Assembly (NCBI RefSeq): GCF_020184175.1
Contig: NC_065533.1
Span: 58,504,351-58,568,350 of the forward strand
Reading direction: 5' to 3'
DNA from: Aphis gossypii
Taxonomy: Eukaryota > Arthropoda > Insecta > Hemiptera > Aphididae
Length of the DNA: 64,000 nucleotides
Under the pieces are notes generated by a model. The model did no database searches, was not told where the DNA came from, and saw only the letters and a program-made list of their open reading frames with translations. The position numbers were made by a program, and so were the translations under genes. Below, piece by piece: positions 42,601 through 53,739 of this stretch (position 1 is the stretch's first letter; the number at the start of each line of letters is the position of its first letter).

Positions 42601-44170
42601 CCCACTGTTTAATAATAATAATAATAATAATTTATTGCATTTTAAAGAAATATACAAAAACAATTTAAAGAATATTATACAACCAAAAATTAAAATATAA
42701 TTATGTTACACAAATGATAAATGATAAATGATTGTCTCCAAAAGCCTATGCTTGTGGAGGAGACAACAGCTCTTATTTAAGAGGTAATATTATACAATAT
42801 TATATAAGAATAATTACATTGGTTCATCCTTATTTTCAAATAACTTACTATTAATGAATATAATAATACTCAATAATATTGTTCGGACTTCGTCAAACTG
42901 TCCGCGTTGTCCGGTCCCACTGCTCCTGTGGTTGGTAACACCCCAGAAGAGACGCTCCTCTTCACCCCGGTCGCCCAAAGCAGTTCGCAACGGTCGCGAT
43001 GTTGTCGTCATCGCGTGTGCGGGTCGACTAGACACATTATAGTTCTTTTAGTCTTGTTTTTGTCGCTTTAAAGCTCTTTGCTGTTCGCAATAAAACGACG
43101 CCATTTTTTTGATGTGTGTAACGCACCGATCCGTGCCACCGTCATTTTCTGGAGATCATCCACCGTCTTGTCCATCTGTCTTGTTGACATTTTGACAACT
43201 TCACCGTTTCCAATTCGGAGTATTGCAGCTCGCAACACGAACGTGTCGACCAAGTATAGTCGTTCACGTCGTCCAGTTCGGACCAAAACCTCGTGGTCAC
43301 CCGCTCCAGCTCAAGAGAATTCCAAGCAGTTCAGTATCCTGGTTTCCCTTAATTTGTATAATATTGTCTATTGAACAGCCGTTTCGTTTTCCCTTTATTG
43401 TTGGTTATATCCATTGTCTATATATATATATTTTCTATGATATTAACTGTGTTATACTCTGGTATGGGACAGAGTATGCTTTAATTATTATTTAACTAAT
43501 ATTTTATTATTATAACTTGTTAGTGCTGAGGCTGATCACCTCAGTTACTAGGTTTGCTCTTGTTATAATCTCAATAAAGATTAATTGTATTTAATTGTTA
43601 TAATTCTCTTGTATATATATATATTTGTATTAGTGCTATTGTACCTAGTCCCAGGGTGTGCAAGTTCTAGGTGATAACCGCAGAGCCAGGAGCTCCTAGT
43701 GCGAACAAATATAAAATATTAGATAAAACTGTAAAATTGAAATATAATGTAATAATTGATATATACTATGTAGGTATTTACAAACAAATTTTTATCCTGT
43801 ACTTAATGTATTTTTTATATTGATCATAGTTATTAAAAAGTTTAATTGGAATATCGTATTGCATGCATAAATGTATACCTATATTGAATGGATCTCTTTT
43901 ACCAAATTCGGTATTATATTTATTTAGTTTAAAATTATTGTTTATTGTATTACGTGTAGAATAATTGTGGTTGAAACTGACGCTATCAAGGTTGTAGAAA
44001 TATAAATTTGTTAGTAATTCTTTAGCATGAGATTTTTTTAGATTAAGAATGCCATGAGTATTAAATAATATATCAGTATTAGAACGAAATGGTTCCTTAA
44101 AAGCTATCCTTAATAATGAGTTTATCGTAGTTCTTAGTAAATTTAGGTATTTATCATTAGCAGATTAACT
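42601..44170 (-). mobile_element. LINE 3' fragment, split by solo LTR 3
   Basis: On the minus strand the end is an AAT microsatellite tail (about 42609-42630) preceded by the palindrome GTCTCC...GGAGACAA (42735-42770), like the 3' end of the LINE at 11100-11320. The coding end lies at 43790-44170: FNHNYSTRNTINNNFKLNKY and FNIGIHLCMQYDIPIKLFN match the C-terminus of that LINE in pattern. The LTR at 42880-43707 interrupts the 3' UTR. Confidence 0.7.
42880..43707. mobile_element. Solo LTR 3 (828 bp)
   Basis: It starts TGTTCGGACT and ends AGTGCGAACA (inverted TGTTCG/CGAACA), flanked by perfect 5-bp duplications AATAT (42875-42879 and 43708-43712). AATAAA lies at 43574. The first 500 bases are GC-rich against the AT-rich surroundings. 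There are no gag or pol genes beside it. Open frames at 42814-43495 are chance frames of the LTR. Confidence 0.85.
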
Positions 44171-44545
44171 ATTATGAAAAATAATTTTAAGACTGTTATG
44201 ATGATTTAATTATGTAAAGTTCTTTTTTAACACTGTTAGTGGTAAATCATATGCATAACAATCTCTTATATAGAACACGGACTGTGTTATGGTTGTAGAA
44301 TCAATTTTGCTGCTTGAAATAATTAAACATTAATTATACACTTGTAAAATCTAACTGTAATATTATACACCTGTCTTTGGATTAAATAAAATAAATAAAA
44401 TTATTATTATTAATTTAATTCAAAGCCCAAAACATCAAACAATCTAATACCTACATAGTTACTCGTATGATTGATATGAGAAATAATTTATTTTATGACA
44501 TAAATTATTACATTAAAATATTTGATATAAGTTATTACTTACCAG
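44171..44545. other. Intron sequence with a second LINE-like tail
   Basis: Non-coding. TTTGGATTAAATAAAATAAATAAAATTATTATTATTA at 44377-44410 looks like a plus-strand LINE 3' end with its tail. Confidence 0.3.
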
Positions 44546-44840
44546 TGGCAGTGTAATATTCATTGATACGCTTTCAATATTTATTTGTGTATCCACCGAG
44601 GTCTCCTATAAAACAAGAACACCAAACAATTCTATCAATTTGATAATTGTATTAAAATAAGGCAATTAATAAATGTAATAAAAATTCAATAGGTACAAAA
44701 TAATAGGATTAAACTCAAATTATAAATCCCTACCTAAAGGTTAAAAAATATAAGTCATTTTCTCATACCTCATTGTTATTGGTTGGTTTTAATTTCTTTT
44801 TGAAGTAAGAAAGTACAGTATTTTTCCTTTTCAATTCCAT

Positions 44841-45659
44841 TTTCAATTTCTTTTAGGTAATCTGGTATGAATTTTTTGATGACAAGTTAAAATATATAAT
44901 TAAAACTTTAAAATTACACAGGTTATAACTAATTAATATATTTCATAAAATAGATTTAACCTAATTATTATGAGTTATATATTATATTATATTATGAGTT
45001 TATTATGAGTTCAATTTTCAGACAAAAAACTTAATAGTCGATTCAAATAATATTATGACTATAGGTTATAGGTACTCGTATATTTTGCACTAGAAAAACT
45101 AATGATTTATAAATTCACTATAGTAGTATAGTAAATGTTGCGTTCCCAGCGTTCTGTTTCAAAAAAATAGAAGGGGTACGCTAAAAAAAAAATTTAAAAG
45201 AAAGGGGACTCCGTCCTCCCACGCCCCCCTCCCAAATCAAGCACTGGGTAAAGCTATTGCTTTCTCTTATACCAATAAACAAACACGTCTTAGTTTTTTT
45301 TAATAACATATTATTACGATTATTATATAAAGTAAAATAATAAACATAAAAAAAAAAAAAAGAAAATAGACATATTATTTAGTGTTTGCAGTCGGTGATA
45401 TTGAATTGAGTCCGTGGTACTTTTATGTGTTTGAATTGAGTCCAGCTTATTATCTTAATATCTTTGAATTGAGTCCGTATAGATAAAATGTTATAACTAC
45501 CTACCAATGGCGACCTTGAACTTTGCACATCATATTATAGCGGAGTATCGGATATGCAACAATAACGGATATTCGTCAATCAGTCATGTCGAATAATTCG
45601 TGAACACACAATATTTACTTTTAAATCAATAACTTAATAGTTTAAAATAACTTAACGTT
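44841..45659. other. Non-coding, with a GC-rich element terminus
   Basis: AT-rich, apart from 45170-45246 (GGGGACTCCGTCCTCCCACGCCCCCCTCCC then CAAGCACTG), which looks like the inward side of a transposon end. From 45395 to 45480 GAATTGAGTCC occurs three times. Confidence 0.4.
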
Positions 45660-47206
45660 AAATTATTACGAAAAATGGAGTGAATGCTTAGTGAAAAACA
45701 ATAGGAAATAGGATTATTGAAGGTTTTAAGTTTCGTTTTCATAAAATGTTGCAAGGCGAGGTTCAACGGTGGGCATGTTGTAAAAACTCGTGTAAGTGTT
45801 TTTTTTAAATTAACCTCTAATAATGTTATGTCAGATATCTACAATGAACATAATCATGATAAGTGTGACGAACAAGTAATTACTAGATAGAAAATCAGTA
45901 ATGCTGTTAAAAGAAAAGCTATAGATGATATTTCTGTCCGGCAATCTAAAATTTTACATAATGAGTTTAAAAATGGTGACATTTTAACTCTCACAACAAA
46001 CGACGTTATTTTAATCAAACAAAATATTCACTATGTTCGTTCATTGCTTCATTCAAAATTACCGAAAAGTATACATGAGACTCAAAATGCATTGAAATCT
46101 ATGAATATTGTAACAACCTCTATATCGGTTTTTTTATCTACATCTGCCAAAAGAACAAATATTATGTTAGAAATAATTTCTAAAGATGATTCAGTACCAG
46201 TTCCTCAAAAAAAAAAGTTAAAAGCCTTGTGTGCTACCCGGTGGGTTGAGAGACATGATTCTATTATAACTTTTCGAGAACTTTATTCTTATATTGTAAT
46301 TACATTAGAAGAACTGGAAAAAATGTCTGATTCGGAGACTGCATGTAAAGCAGTTGGTTTTAGTGCAAGTATTAAACGAAGTGAATTTTTAATATCTTTA
46401 GAAATTGTAGCTAACTTGTTTTCTTATACTAAAACGTTAAGTTTAGTGTTACAAAGTCCTAAGTTGGAGTTATCTAAAGCTTTTTCGCATGTAAATGATG
46501 TTATTAATGTTATTGAAAATATTAGAGAAAATTCTACATCCAGGTTTGAAACATATTTTAAAAATGCTTCTGATATGGCAGCGCTTGTTGGTGAAGATAT
46601 AAGAATACCTCGTATATGTGGACGTCAAACAACACGATGTAATATTCAAACAACTGATCCAATGGAATGGTATAGAATAACTATTTTTTTACCTTTTATT
46701 GACCATTTGATTTCCCAACTAAAAATAAGATTTAACGAAAAGCTTAGCGAAGTAATGCCTTTGGAAGGATGATACCAGCATATATTGATAAATATGATGA
46801 ATCAAATATTATTAAAGCTGCAATGATATATAATGAAGATTGGTCAGGTCAAATAATGGATATACAATCAGAAATATCAATCTGGAAGAATAAATGGAGC
46901 AATATTCAAACTATAAAACCAGATACGGTGATTGAAACTATGAAACACTGTGATGAATTTTTCCCTATTATAAAAACATTGTTACATGTATTTGCTACTA
47001 TACCAGTTACCACGGCTAGTGCTGAAAGAAGTTTCTCGACATTAAGACGTTTGAAAAATTATTTGAGATCAACTATGGGTCAGGACCGTTTGAATGGATT
47101 AGCTGTTTTAAATGTTCATAATAAAATGCCTATAAATATTGATGAAGTTATTAATATATTTTCGAGATCATCTAGAAGGATAAAGACGGAGGATTGGTCA
47201 ATTTAA
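45660..47206 (+). pseudogene. Chimeric ORF: FLYWCH/MULE-type N-terminus fused to hAT transposase C-terminus
   Basis: Upstream (45680-45900, with stops) lies a FLYWCH-like finger: GFKFRFHKML, VQRWACCKNSCK and EHNHDKCD. In frame after a stop comes the post-finger region typical of FLYWCH MULEs (QSKILHNEFK, RSLLHSKLPKSIHETQNAL). Without a break the same frame continues at about 46110 into a hAT core: FLSTSAKRTN and CATRWVERHDSII. The frame stops at 46772, and the next (46769-47206) carries the dimerisation domain TTASAERSFSTLRRLKNYLR. The hAT N-terminal finger and first catalytic region are missing. It is either a fusion transposase gene or the scar of one element landing in another. Confidence 0.7.
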
Positions 47207-47393
47207 ATTGTTTATTTAAGTTATGTTATTGTTATTGTAGTTAGTATAATTAAATAAATTATTATAATATGCATAAATATTTAATATTTTATTCATTCTT
47301 AAAATTCAAACTTTATGCCTATGTTTTTATGAATACATGAAGTAAATTTTGTTGTATAGCCCCCCCCTTATTTCATTTCTAGATCCGCGCCTG
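47207..47393. repeat. hAT right terminus
   Basis: 3' UTR and end of the hAT element of the chimeric gene. The last 14 bases read inverted as CAGGCGCGGATCTA, a typical hAT terminus, after a C run. Confidence 0.6.
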
Positions 47394-48110
47394 AGTGCAA
47401 TTGACGGCAAGCATATTAATATTCAGTGTCCGATCAATGCCGGATCTACATATTATAATTACAAAGGCAGTCATTCAATTGTACTTCTAGCTTAAGTTGA
47501 TGCTGATTACAAATTCATTGCGATTGACGTGGGGGCGTATGGAAGAAACAGCGATAGTGGTATTTTTTCTAAGTCGATAATTGGAAAAAAGCTACAAAGT
47601 AAGTCGTTCAATATTCCAGAACCAGTCCTCATTATACATAATAGAAAACCACAACCATATGTCATTGTTGGCGACGAAGCGCTTCCATTGAAAACATATT
47701 TACTTCGGCCATATGGCAGAAATCGTTTAAGGAACAACGAGCACAAAAAAATATTTGACAATAGATTGTCACGGGCCAGGCGTGTAGTGGAGAATGCTTT
47801 TGGGATCTTGGCTGCACGTTGGAGATGTTTTCTAGGGCTCTTATAAATTCAACCAGAATTTGTTGATAAAGTTGTACTTGCATCATGCTGCCTTCATAAC
47901 ATGTTGTGTGCAGGTTATGCATTTGAACCAGACACTGAATCACTTCAACTTCCAGAATCAGCTTTATTAAATTCAGATTCGTTAAAAAAAAAAATACTGC
48001 ACATGAAGCATTTCAAGTTCGAGAGTATTTTAAAGAATATTTTAATTCAAATGTTGGTAGTTTAGTTTGGCAAGTTGAGAGTGTTCGTGCGGGAAAAAAT
48101 CATACTTAAT
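47394..48110 (+). pseudogene. PIF/Harbinger nuclease (DDE_Tnp_4), C-terminal two-thirds
   Basis: Coding homology starts right at the hAT end: IDGKHINIQCP (first catalytic Asp), YYNYKGSHSIVLLA, a stop, then 47529-47846 with DVGAYGRNSDSGIF (second Asp), VGDEALPLKTYLLRPYG and RLSRARRVVENAFGIL (catalytic Glu). After a stop at 47844 the frame goes on with ASCCLHNMLC. The N-terminal third is absent. HARBI1-like nucleases of this kind cut and paste Harbinger elements, with a separate Myb-like partner, which I do not see here. Confidence 0.78.
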
Positions 48111-48500
48111 CATAAATAATTATTACTTATAAAATCAACAAATAAACCTAATAAACATGATTAAAATGTATTAAATATTCTAGTAAATAAACATTATTTT
48201 TATTTTTAATTATTTAGAATTCATCTATACTAAAATTCGTTAAAAATACTACAACCACGGTTTTATAGATAAAAGTATTTTTACATGTCACAATACAACA
48301 ATCTGGTTATTTTTGTACAGTCGACGCTCATTGGTGATAAGCAGTACTGTCGCTCTACATTGTTATTTATTTTTACATGCCGTGTGTACTGTGTATGGTT
48401 CAAACACTATGTTTGAAAAACATGGCGTGGAAAATTGTATTATTTAATTATTATTTATATTTATTAATTATTATTTTATTAGTTTTTGTGTTGTAACATT
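48111..48500. other. Non-coding flank
   Basis: AT-rich. No gene or terminus recognised. Confidence 0.5.
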
Positions 48501-49890
48501 CAGGGGTGGATCCAGGAATTTTCTGTGGTGAAAATACACATAACAAATTCACTGTCTTGTATAGTTTTACACAATAAATTGGCTTTTTATGAAGTAGATA
48601 TATTATGCCATGATGAAATTTCAGTTAAACTTTTCAATATAATTGGAAGGTCATTTATAAATTGTAATACAGAATCATGCCTCTCAATCCAGCGAGTTAT
48701 GCAGTGACTAGTCAGCTGATACCCTAAATGTTTTTTTAAAATAAAATTTCTTTTAGCTGAAACATTGAAAAACTTTATTATTTCTTGTATAGTTCCAATA
48801 GCGTTTCTTACACTTTGAATCTTATTTGATCTAGATAAATTATTATTCAACGAATGATTTAAACACTGACATATTAAAGCATTCTTGGCAGATTTTTGTA
48901 TAGTAATTACTGCTCCACATATTGTCAATATATTAACACTGCAACCATCACAACCGATTCCTACACATAATTTTAAATCTAGTCCCACACTTTTCAACAT
49001 TTTTACAACTGTTGAACCAAGTATTTCTCCTGTAATAGTTGGTTCTGACTGTTGTAAATCTAATGTGTTACTTTCATTATCTATATCAAAATCAAGAGCA
49101 TCTGCACTATCATTGTCCTTATGAAGATCAACAAAACCAATAAAATCTTCTCTGACTGTATTTTCATAAATATATAAATATATCTAATTGATATACTAAG
49201 CTGAGATATGCGAGATACATCAGTTGTTTCATCAAATAAAACATAGTAATATTTTGCCTTATGTATTCTATTTAATAAAATAGAAAGAACTTCATTACCA
49301 CCTAACTCATTTGTTGATGTTTTACTAATATAAGTAGCATTTTTTTTAGCTGTCATTAAATGATTTTCCAAAACTTTATCCCCACTATCTTTTCGGAATT
49401 TTAATAATGAACGAAAATTTCCTTCAGTTGCAACAGGACTATTATTTGTATTAAGTAATGAACCATCATCACGATGGCCTCTGATAGGTATATTCTTCTG
49501 TTGTCCATGTAAAATTAAAGTTTTTATCATTGGAACTAGTCTTTCTCTATTTTCAATAGCCTGTTGTTTACGTGAAGTTTCAACCTAATTTCGAATATCA
49601 TAAGATGGATTTTTATATACTTGAATTATTCACTTTTAACTATTGCCAACTTATGAATTATGATACTGAGTTTGAGAATGGCAATCTAAGTCGCCATGTT
49701 TTCCTAATAAATAGGCAAATTTTATAAGGGGTTCCGTCACCAATTTTTTTAACAGATATTGTTTTTTGACCACCTACTAGAATATCATTAGTAAAAATGG
49801 CGCAATTTTTGCAAAAAAATTCTTTTTTCACATTGGAATAAATTAACCAAGAATAATTAGATAAATGCTGATGATTAGGACGTCACTTTT
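48501..49890 (-). pseudogene. hAT transposase 5 (P52rIPK/ZMYM-like), truncated
   Basis: The element end is CAGGGGTGGATCCAGGAATT at 48501. Minus-strand gene pieces: 49870-49640 with a TTF-like finger (SWLIYSNVKKEFFCKNCAIF); 49530-49081 with the DUF4371 start GNFRSLLKFRKDSGDKVLENH and the core YYYVLFDETTDVSRISQLSI; then, after a frameshift, a stretch rich in Asp, and 49000-48587 with GIGCDGCSVN, CLNHSLNNNLSRS and CITRWIERHDSVLQF. The gene ends just inside the terminus, so the dimerisation domain is absent. ISL2EU-A lies immediately upstream. Confidence 0.75.
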
Positions 49891-50152
49891 CTTCTCTATA
49901 GAGACCGTGCAGTGGTACAGCTAGCGCTCCCAGTGGTAAATTTGCTTACTTTTACCGGGAAACAAATCACACGCAAAATGTGTTATATTAATAATATTGC
50001 ATGTATTCCATTTGATTTATAAACATTTTGATAGATACTTTGCGTAATTTACTATACACTTTAAGTATAAACATTGTAGATAGGTATCTTAAGTTTAAAA
50101 CTAAACCATTTATAAAGTTATTTTAATTTTCTTCATAATAAAATATATAAAT

Positions 50153-51755
50153 ATGAATAAAAAATCGAATAACAATTGTTGTGTTGTGAATTGCAATAAT
50201 ACATACAAAAATACAACAAATATAAAATTTTATAATTTTCCAAATCGGGCACATGAGAAAAAAACAAAAGACTGTTGGATTAAAGCAGTTAACAGAGTTG
50301 AGTAAGTAAATGAGATATAAATAATAAAATAATAAATTATTTTAAATAAAAATGTATAAAATATTATATACATTTATAGTCATTTATCAAAGTATTTATT
50401 TGAATTATATGTTACCTTATTAAAGTATTAATGGAAAACCTTGGATTCCAACAAAGAACAGTGTCATTTGTAGTGCTCATTTTGTTGGAAATAAGAAATC
50501 ACTTGATCCAAGGAGTCCTTCATATATACCAACAATATTCCCAAAACTTTATAGAAAGAAATTGAATGACCCATTACAACAAAGTGCAAGATATGAACGA
50601 GCTATTAATCGTGGTGCCCTAGCTATTGAAAATCAATCAAACAATTCTGATGAAGTTGTAGGAGTCTTACCCCTTATAATAGATCAAAATAATATAAATA
50701 CTTCAGTTAGTATATGTACACAAGTAGCATTTGATGTGCCTGATGATAATTTTATATTTTCTTGTGATTTTGATGGTAATAATGTTAGCACTCAAGTATC
50801 AATTCCTAAATTATTTCATAATTTTACTAAACCTACTATGGTTGAAAAATCTTGTGGGTTAGATTTTGAACAATCAACATTTTGTTTTTCTAAAATTTCA
50901 TTTCATGGGTATGATTCAATCAAGTCAGAAAATTCATTAAAAGACTTAACTGGCACAACTTTTCAAATATTTAACTTTTTTTTGAAACTTTTACCTCAAA
51001 GTAATAGATTAATTATAAGTCAGGAAAATACTCTTTTAATTTGTTTGATGAAATTAAAACTTGGACTAACATATTCATCTTTAAGCACATTTTTTTCGAT
51101 TCACAGAACAACTGTTAGTAGGGTTTTTTCAGAGTGTTTACTATTTTTAAGTCAGAAATGTAAACATTTAATATTTTGGCCCAGTAAAAGTACAATAATG
51201 GAAACGTTACCAGAAGTTTTTAAAAAAAATTACCCAAATTGTAGGTGCATTATTGACTGCACAGAAATTCGGTCAGAACAGCCTAAAACTGTGGAGCAGA
51301 GGGTTTGTATGTATTCACATTATAAAGGAGGATATACTATTAAAGTACTTGTTGCCATTACTCCAAATGGAATGGTTAGCTTTTTGTCTAAATCGTATGG
51401 TGGTAAATCCAGTGACAGTTATATCACTAACGATTCTGGTTTTTTGAATAAACTTGAACCTGGAGACCCGGTCCTTGCAGATAAGGGGTTTCCAGGGATA
51501 AAAACAGGTGTTGATGATCAGAATAGTATTCTTGTAATTCCTCCCATGCTCCATAATGGTAGATTTACCGAGGAAGAAGTTCTAAGTACTTATAATGTTG
51601 CTAGTGTGAGAATACATATTGAGAGGCTTTTTGCTAGGTTAAAAACATTTAATGTACTTAATAAAATTACATCTGATCTATTGGTATATATAGATAACAT
51701 TTTATTTATGTGTTGTGTGTTAGTAAATTTAAGCAATCCAATAATAAAACAATAA
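50153..51755 (+). CDS. ISL2EU transposase A (THAP finger + DDE_Tnp_4), apparently intact
   Basis: Two exons join in frame: 50153-50301 and 50426-51755, with a GT-AG intron, giving about 492 residues. The N-terminal THAP finger spans the junction: CCVVNCNNTYKN, FYNFPN, WIKAVNR, then CSAHFVGNKK and SPSYIPTIFP. An Asn/Asp-rich linker follows. The helix-turn-helix-like LTYSSLSTFFSIHRTTVSRV precedes the catalytic domain: Asp in CRCIIDCTEIRSEQ, Asp in VLADKGFPGI, Glu in VRIHIERLFARLK. I see no stop or frameshift, unlike nearly every other gene here. It would bind the element ends and cut them in the nucleus. The splice sites are predicted by eye. Confidence 0.88.
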
Positions 51756-51883
51756 CACATTTATATAAAAACAATTTATTATTATTTCTTAATTAACAAT
51801 GTTAAATAGATGTAAGTATCATATGATTTACTGATACGTGTATAATATATATTAATCATATAAAACTCTTGCAATATGACTAT

Positions 51884-53360
51884 TTATTTGATGTTACATA
51901 AGTTTGGTAAATAATATGAAAAATAAAATGTATCTAACTTAGAAATTAAGTTAGACAAGAATATTGGATCTTTTTTTATAACCAACAATAAAGGTTCAAT
52001 AAAATTGAAAATATAAAAGTGACAATCATTTAAACCTGTACAGTACATTAAAATTTGAATTTGTGTATAATACACATGGCTAGCTTTTAAAACAATTTCT
52101 CCGCTTGAAATTTTTAAATAAGACAAATTTGGTATTCCAGTACTTGGATCAATTATTGGTTTTTTTTTTGCAGGAACTAGGACATTTAATTTCTAATACT
52201 GAGATAATTTCTCCATTTTTCAAAATCAAACCATCAGGACTAGCACAAATCCAAGGTTTAGATGAATGAATAATAAGTCCACTTTTAATTACATCAACAT
52301 TGTATGAAGAAGAGAACAACGTAAATGCTTTGTTTTCAGTCTGTAATCCATAAAAAACATTAGATGCTCCTTTTCCTTTGATTTCCGTCTCATTTATTAA
52401 AGATATGGCCAATTTATTTTTACTTTTCTCAGATTTAGATTTTAATGTTTTTATTTTATGAGCTTTTAAACTAGCTGAAATGCGAAATTTTCTGTATTCT
52501 AACCAAAAAATGTTTTGGGATTGGTTCAGTGTTTGATTAAAAATATGTTTAATTGTATCAGCATTAACAGAAATATGTGTAAAGAAAAAAATGTGTTCAA
52601 CACAATTTAATGGAAATATAAAATAATTTGAAGCCTCATTATGAACTTGTTTCCTAATAAGATTAGATAAGTGTACAGCATTTTTTTCAATTTTTAATTG
52701 TTCAACAATCGTATCAATTATATTAAGCAATGTGTTAGAGCATATTCTATCAATTTCAGTTCGTTCTTCTTCATAAATATTTCTAGATACAGAGCATGGT
52801 ATTGAAAGTATATTATGATCCTGAATGAGTATTTTATGATTTATTGCAGGTACATCAGTATTCAAACGTTTTTGTGGGAAAAGTTCTGAAATTGTTTTCC
52901 CCTTCTTATATAAATTTTCACCAACTTTTGAGGGCTTTCCCCAAACCTGAGGCTCGTTTGTTTTGGAGGTCCCCTCTTCATTATTAATATAATCATTACA
53001 GCTGCTATATGCTTACAGCAAGATCCAGCCCCAGCTGCACATTGACAATAAGCATTTTTAACATTTCTAAACCATCTAACTATTAAAATATTAAACAAAT
53101 ATTATAAAATCTACTACTAATAAAAAATTCTACCAAAAAAATCTTATTTAAATTACCTCAAGTTTCACTTTATAAGGCTCTAAAGTAACACTTGTTTGTC
53201 TAACAACTGAACCAGTTATTACACTTAACCCATCAATAAGCTTCAGTTCCTGAACTAAAAACACATGATTACTGTCATATAACATTTTACCCTTATTATT
53301 TTTATATGAAAAGTGTGGTTTAATATTTTGAAACCCGTACTTTATTATTAAATTTGCCAT
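51884..53360 (-). pseudogene. ISL2EU companion A: SWIM finger + YqaJ-type nuclease
   Basis: Converges on the transposase. Exon 1 from the ATG at 53360 (MANLIIKYGFQNIKP) ends at a GT donor near 53158. The next exon (about 53098) has the SWIM finger YCQCAAGAGSCCKHIAAV. One frame change near 52985 leads to QVWGKPSKVG and the main part (52865-52149), with FWLEYRKFRISASLKAHKI, GKGASNVFYGLQTENKA and the PD-(D/E)xK residues in CASPDGLI and VLEIKCPSSC. A second frame change at a T run near 52156 precedes the last piece (52126-51884: SHVYYTQIQILMYCTG). YqaJ domains are lambda-exonuclease-like. The two shifts suggest a pseudogene. Confidence 0.8.
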
Positions 53361-53739
53361 TGTTGTAAAATAAATTTGTAAACTACAATTATTATAAAAA
53401 AACTCGTTGCTAAAGGTAATAGCTAAGCTAATAAAAGTACTTTTAATATAGATAATCATAATATATTAATCAAATTTGAAATGTCAACAACCTCCTTAAT
53501 CAATGTGACTATCAAATTATTATATTTATAAAAATACAATGATTAATTAATTATTATTGTATTTATAGTTGTATAATTTGTATTACGGCCTAATAGAATG
53601 TATACAAATAATAACAACATCGTCCCGGAATTAGTATTCATATTGTCCACCAGAGCGCGATGTTTCCCGACGTATGCACAGTCTCTATTGCGTTCGTTAT
53701 GTACAGAAAAAGGAAAAAAAATTTTGGAGGGACCCAGTG

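Larger units (their letters stand above)
40532..44840 (-). pseudogene. hAT transposase 4 (KIAA1586-like), with LINE and LTR in an intron
   Basis: Exon 1 (44840-44769) encodes MELKRKNTVLSYFKKKLK and ends at a GT donor. A second small exon is 44607-44546 (ETSVDTQINIESVS). The main exon starts near 42105 after an AG and carries a zinc-finger-like part (CWDDKQMKYFTEEYPWIFF, IGCKICSKANF) and the core (41883-41173) with KIFIIVDESTTLSQKSMLVI. Then 41071-40793 has WVASSEKTLKAVW and HCASHRLNLVIDDL. A TRFVEKHKSV segment follows at about 40740. The dimerisation domain is missing. Several stops are present. The 44545-42105 intron contains a LINE fragment which itself contains solo LTR 3. Confidence 0.75.
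49900..53686 (+). mobile_element. ISL2EU transposon A
   Basis: Ends: AGAGACCGTGCA on the left and, inverted, AGAGACTGTGCA on the right, flanked by AT on both sides (49898-49899 and 53687-53688). Both ends carry a second conserved block about 20 bases in (AGCGCTCCCAGTGGTAA and CGCGCTCTGGTGGACAA). The 3787-base interior holds a plus-strand THAP-DDE transposase and a minus-strand SWIM-YqaJ nuclease gene. ISL2EU elements of the PIF/Harbinger group are known to encode such a pair and to duplicate AT. Confidence 0.88.

Noticed and set aside
42814..43495. Open frames on both strands around 43 kb
   Set aside because: All fall in or beside solo LTR 3, and no frame shows conserved gag or pol motifs.
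48501..53739. Pairing the hAT 5 left end with GGACCCAGTG at 53731-53739 as one element with ISL2EU-A nested inside
   Set aside because: The ends agree only loosely and the flanking octamers GTAACATT and ATTTTTAA do not match.
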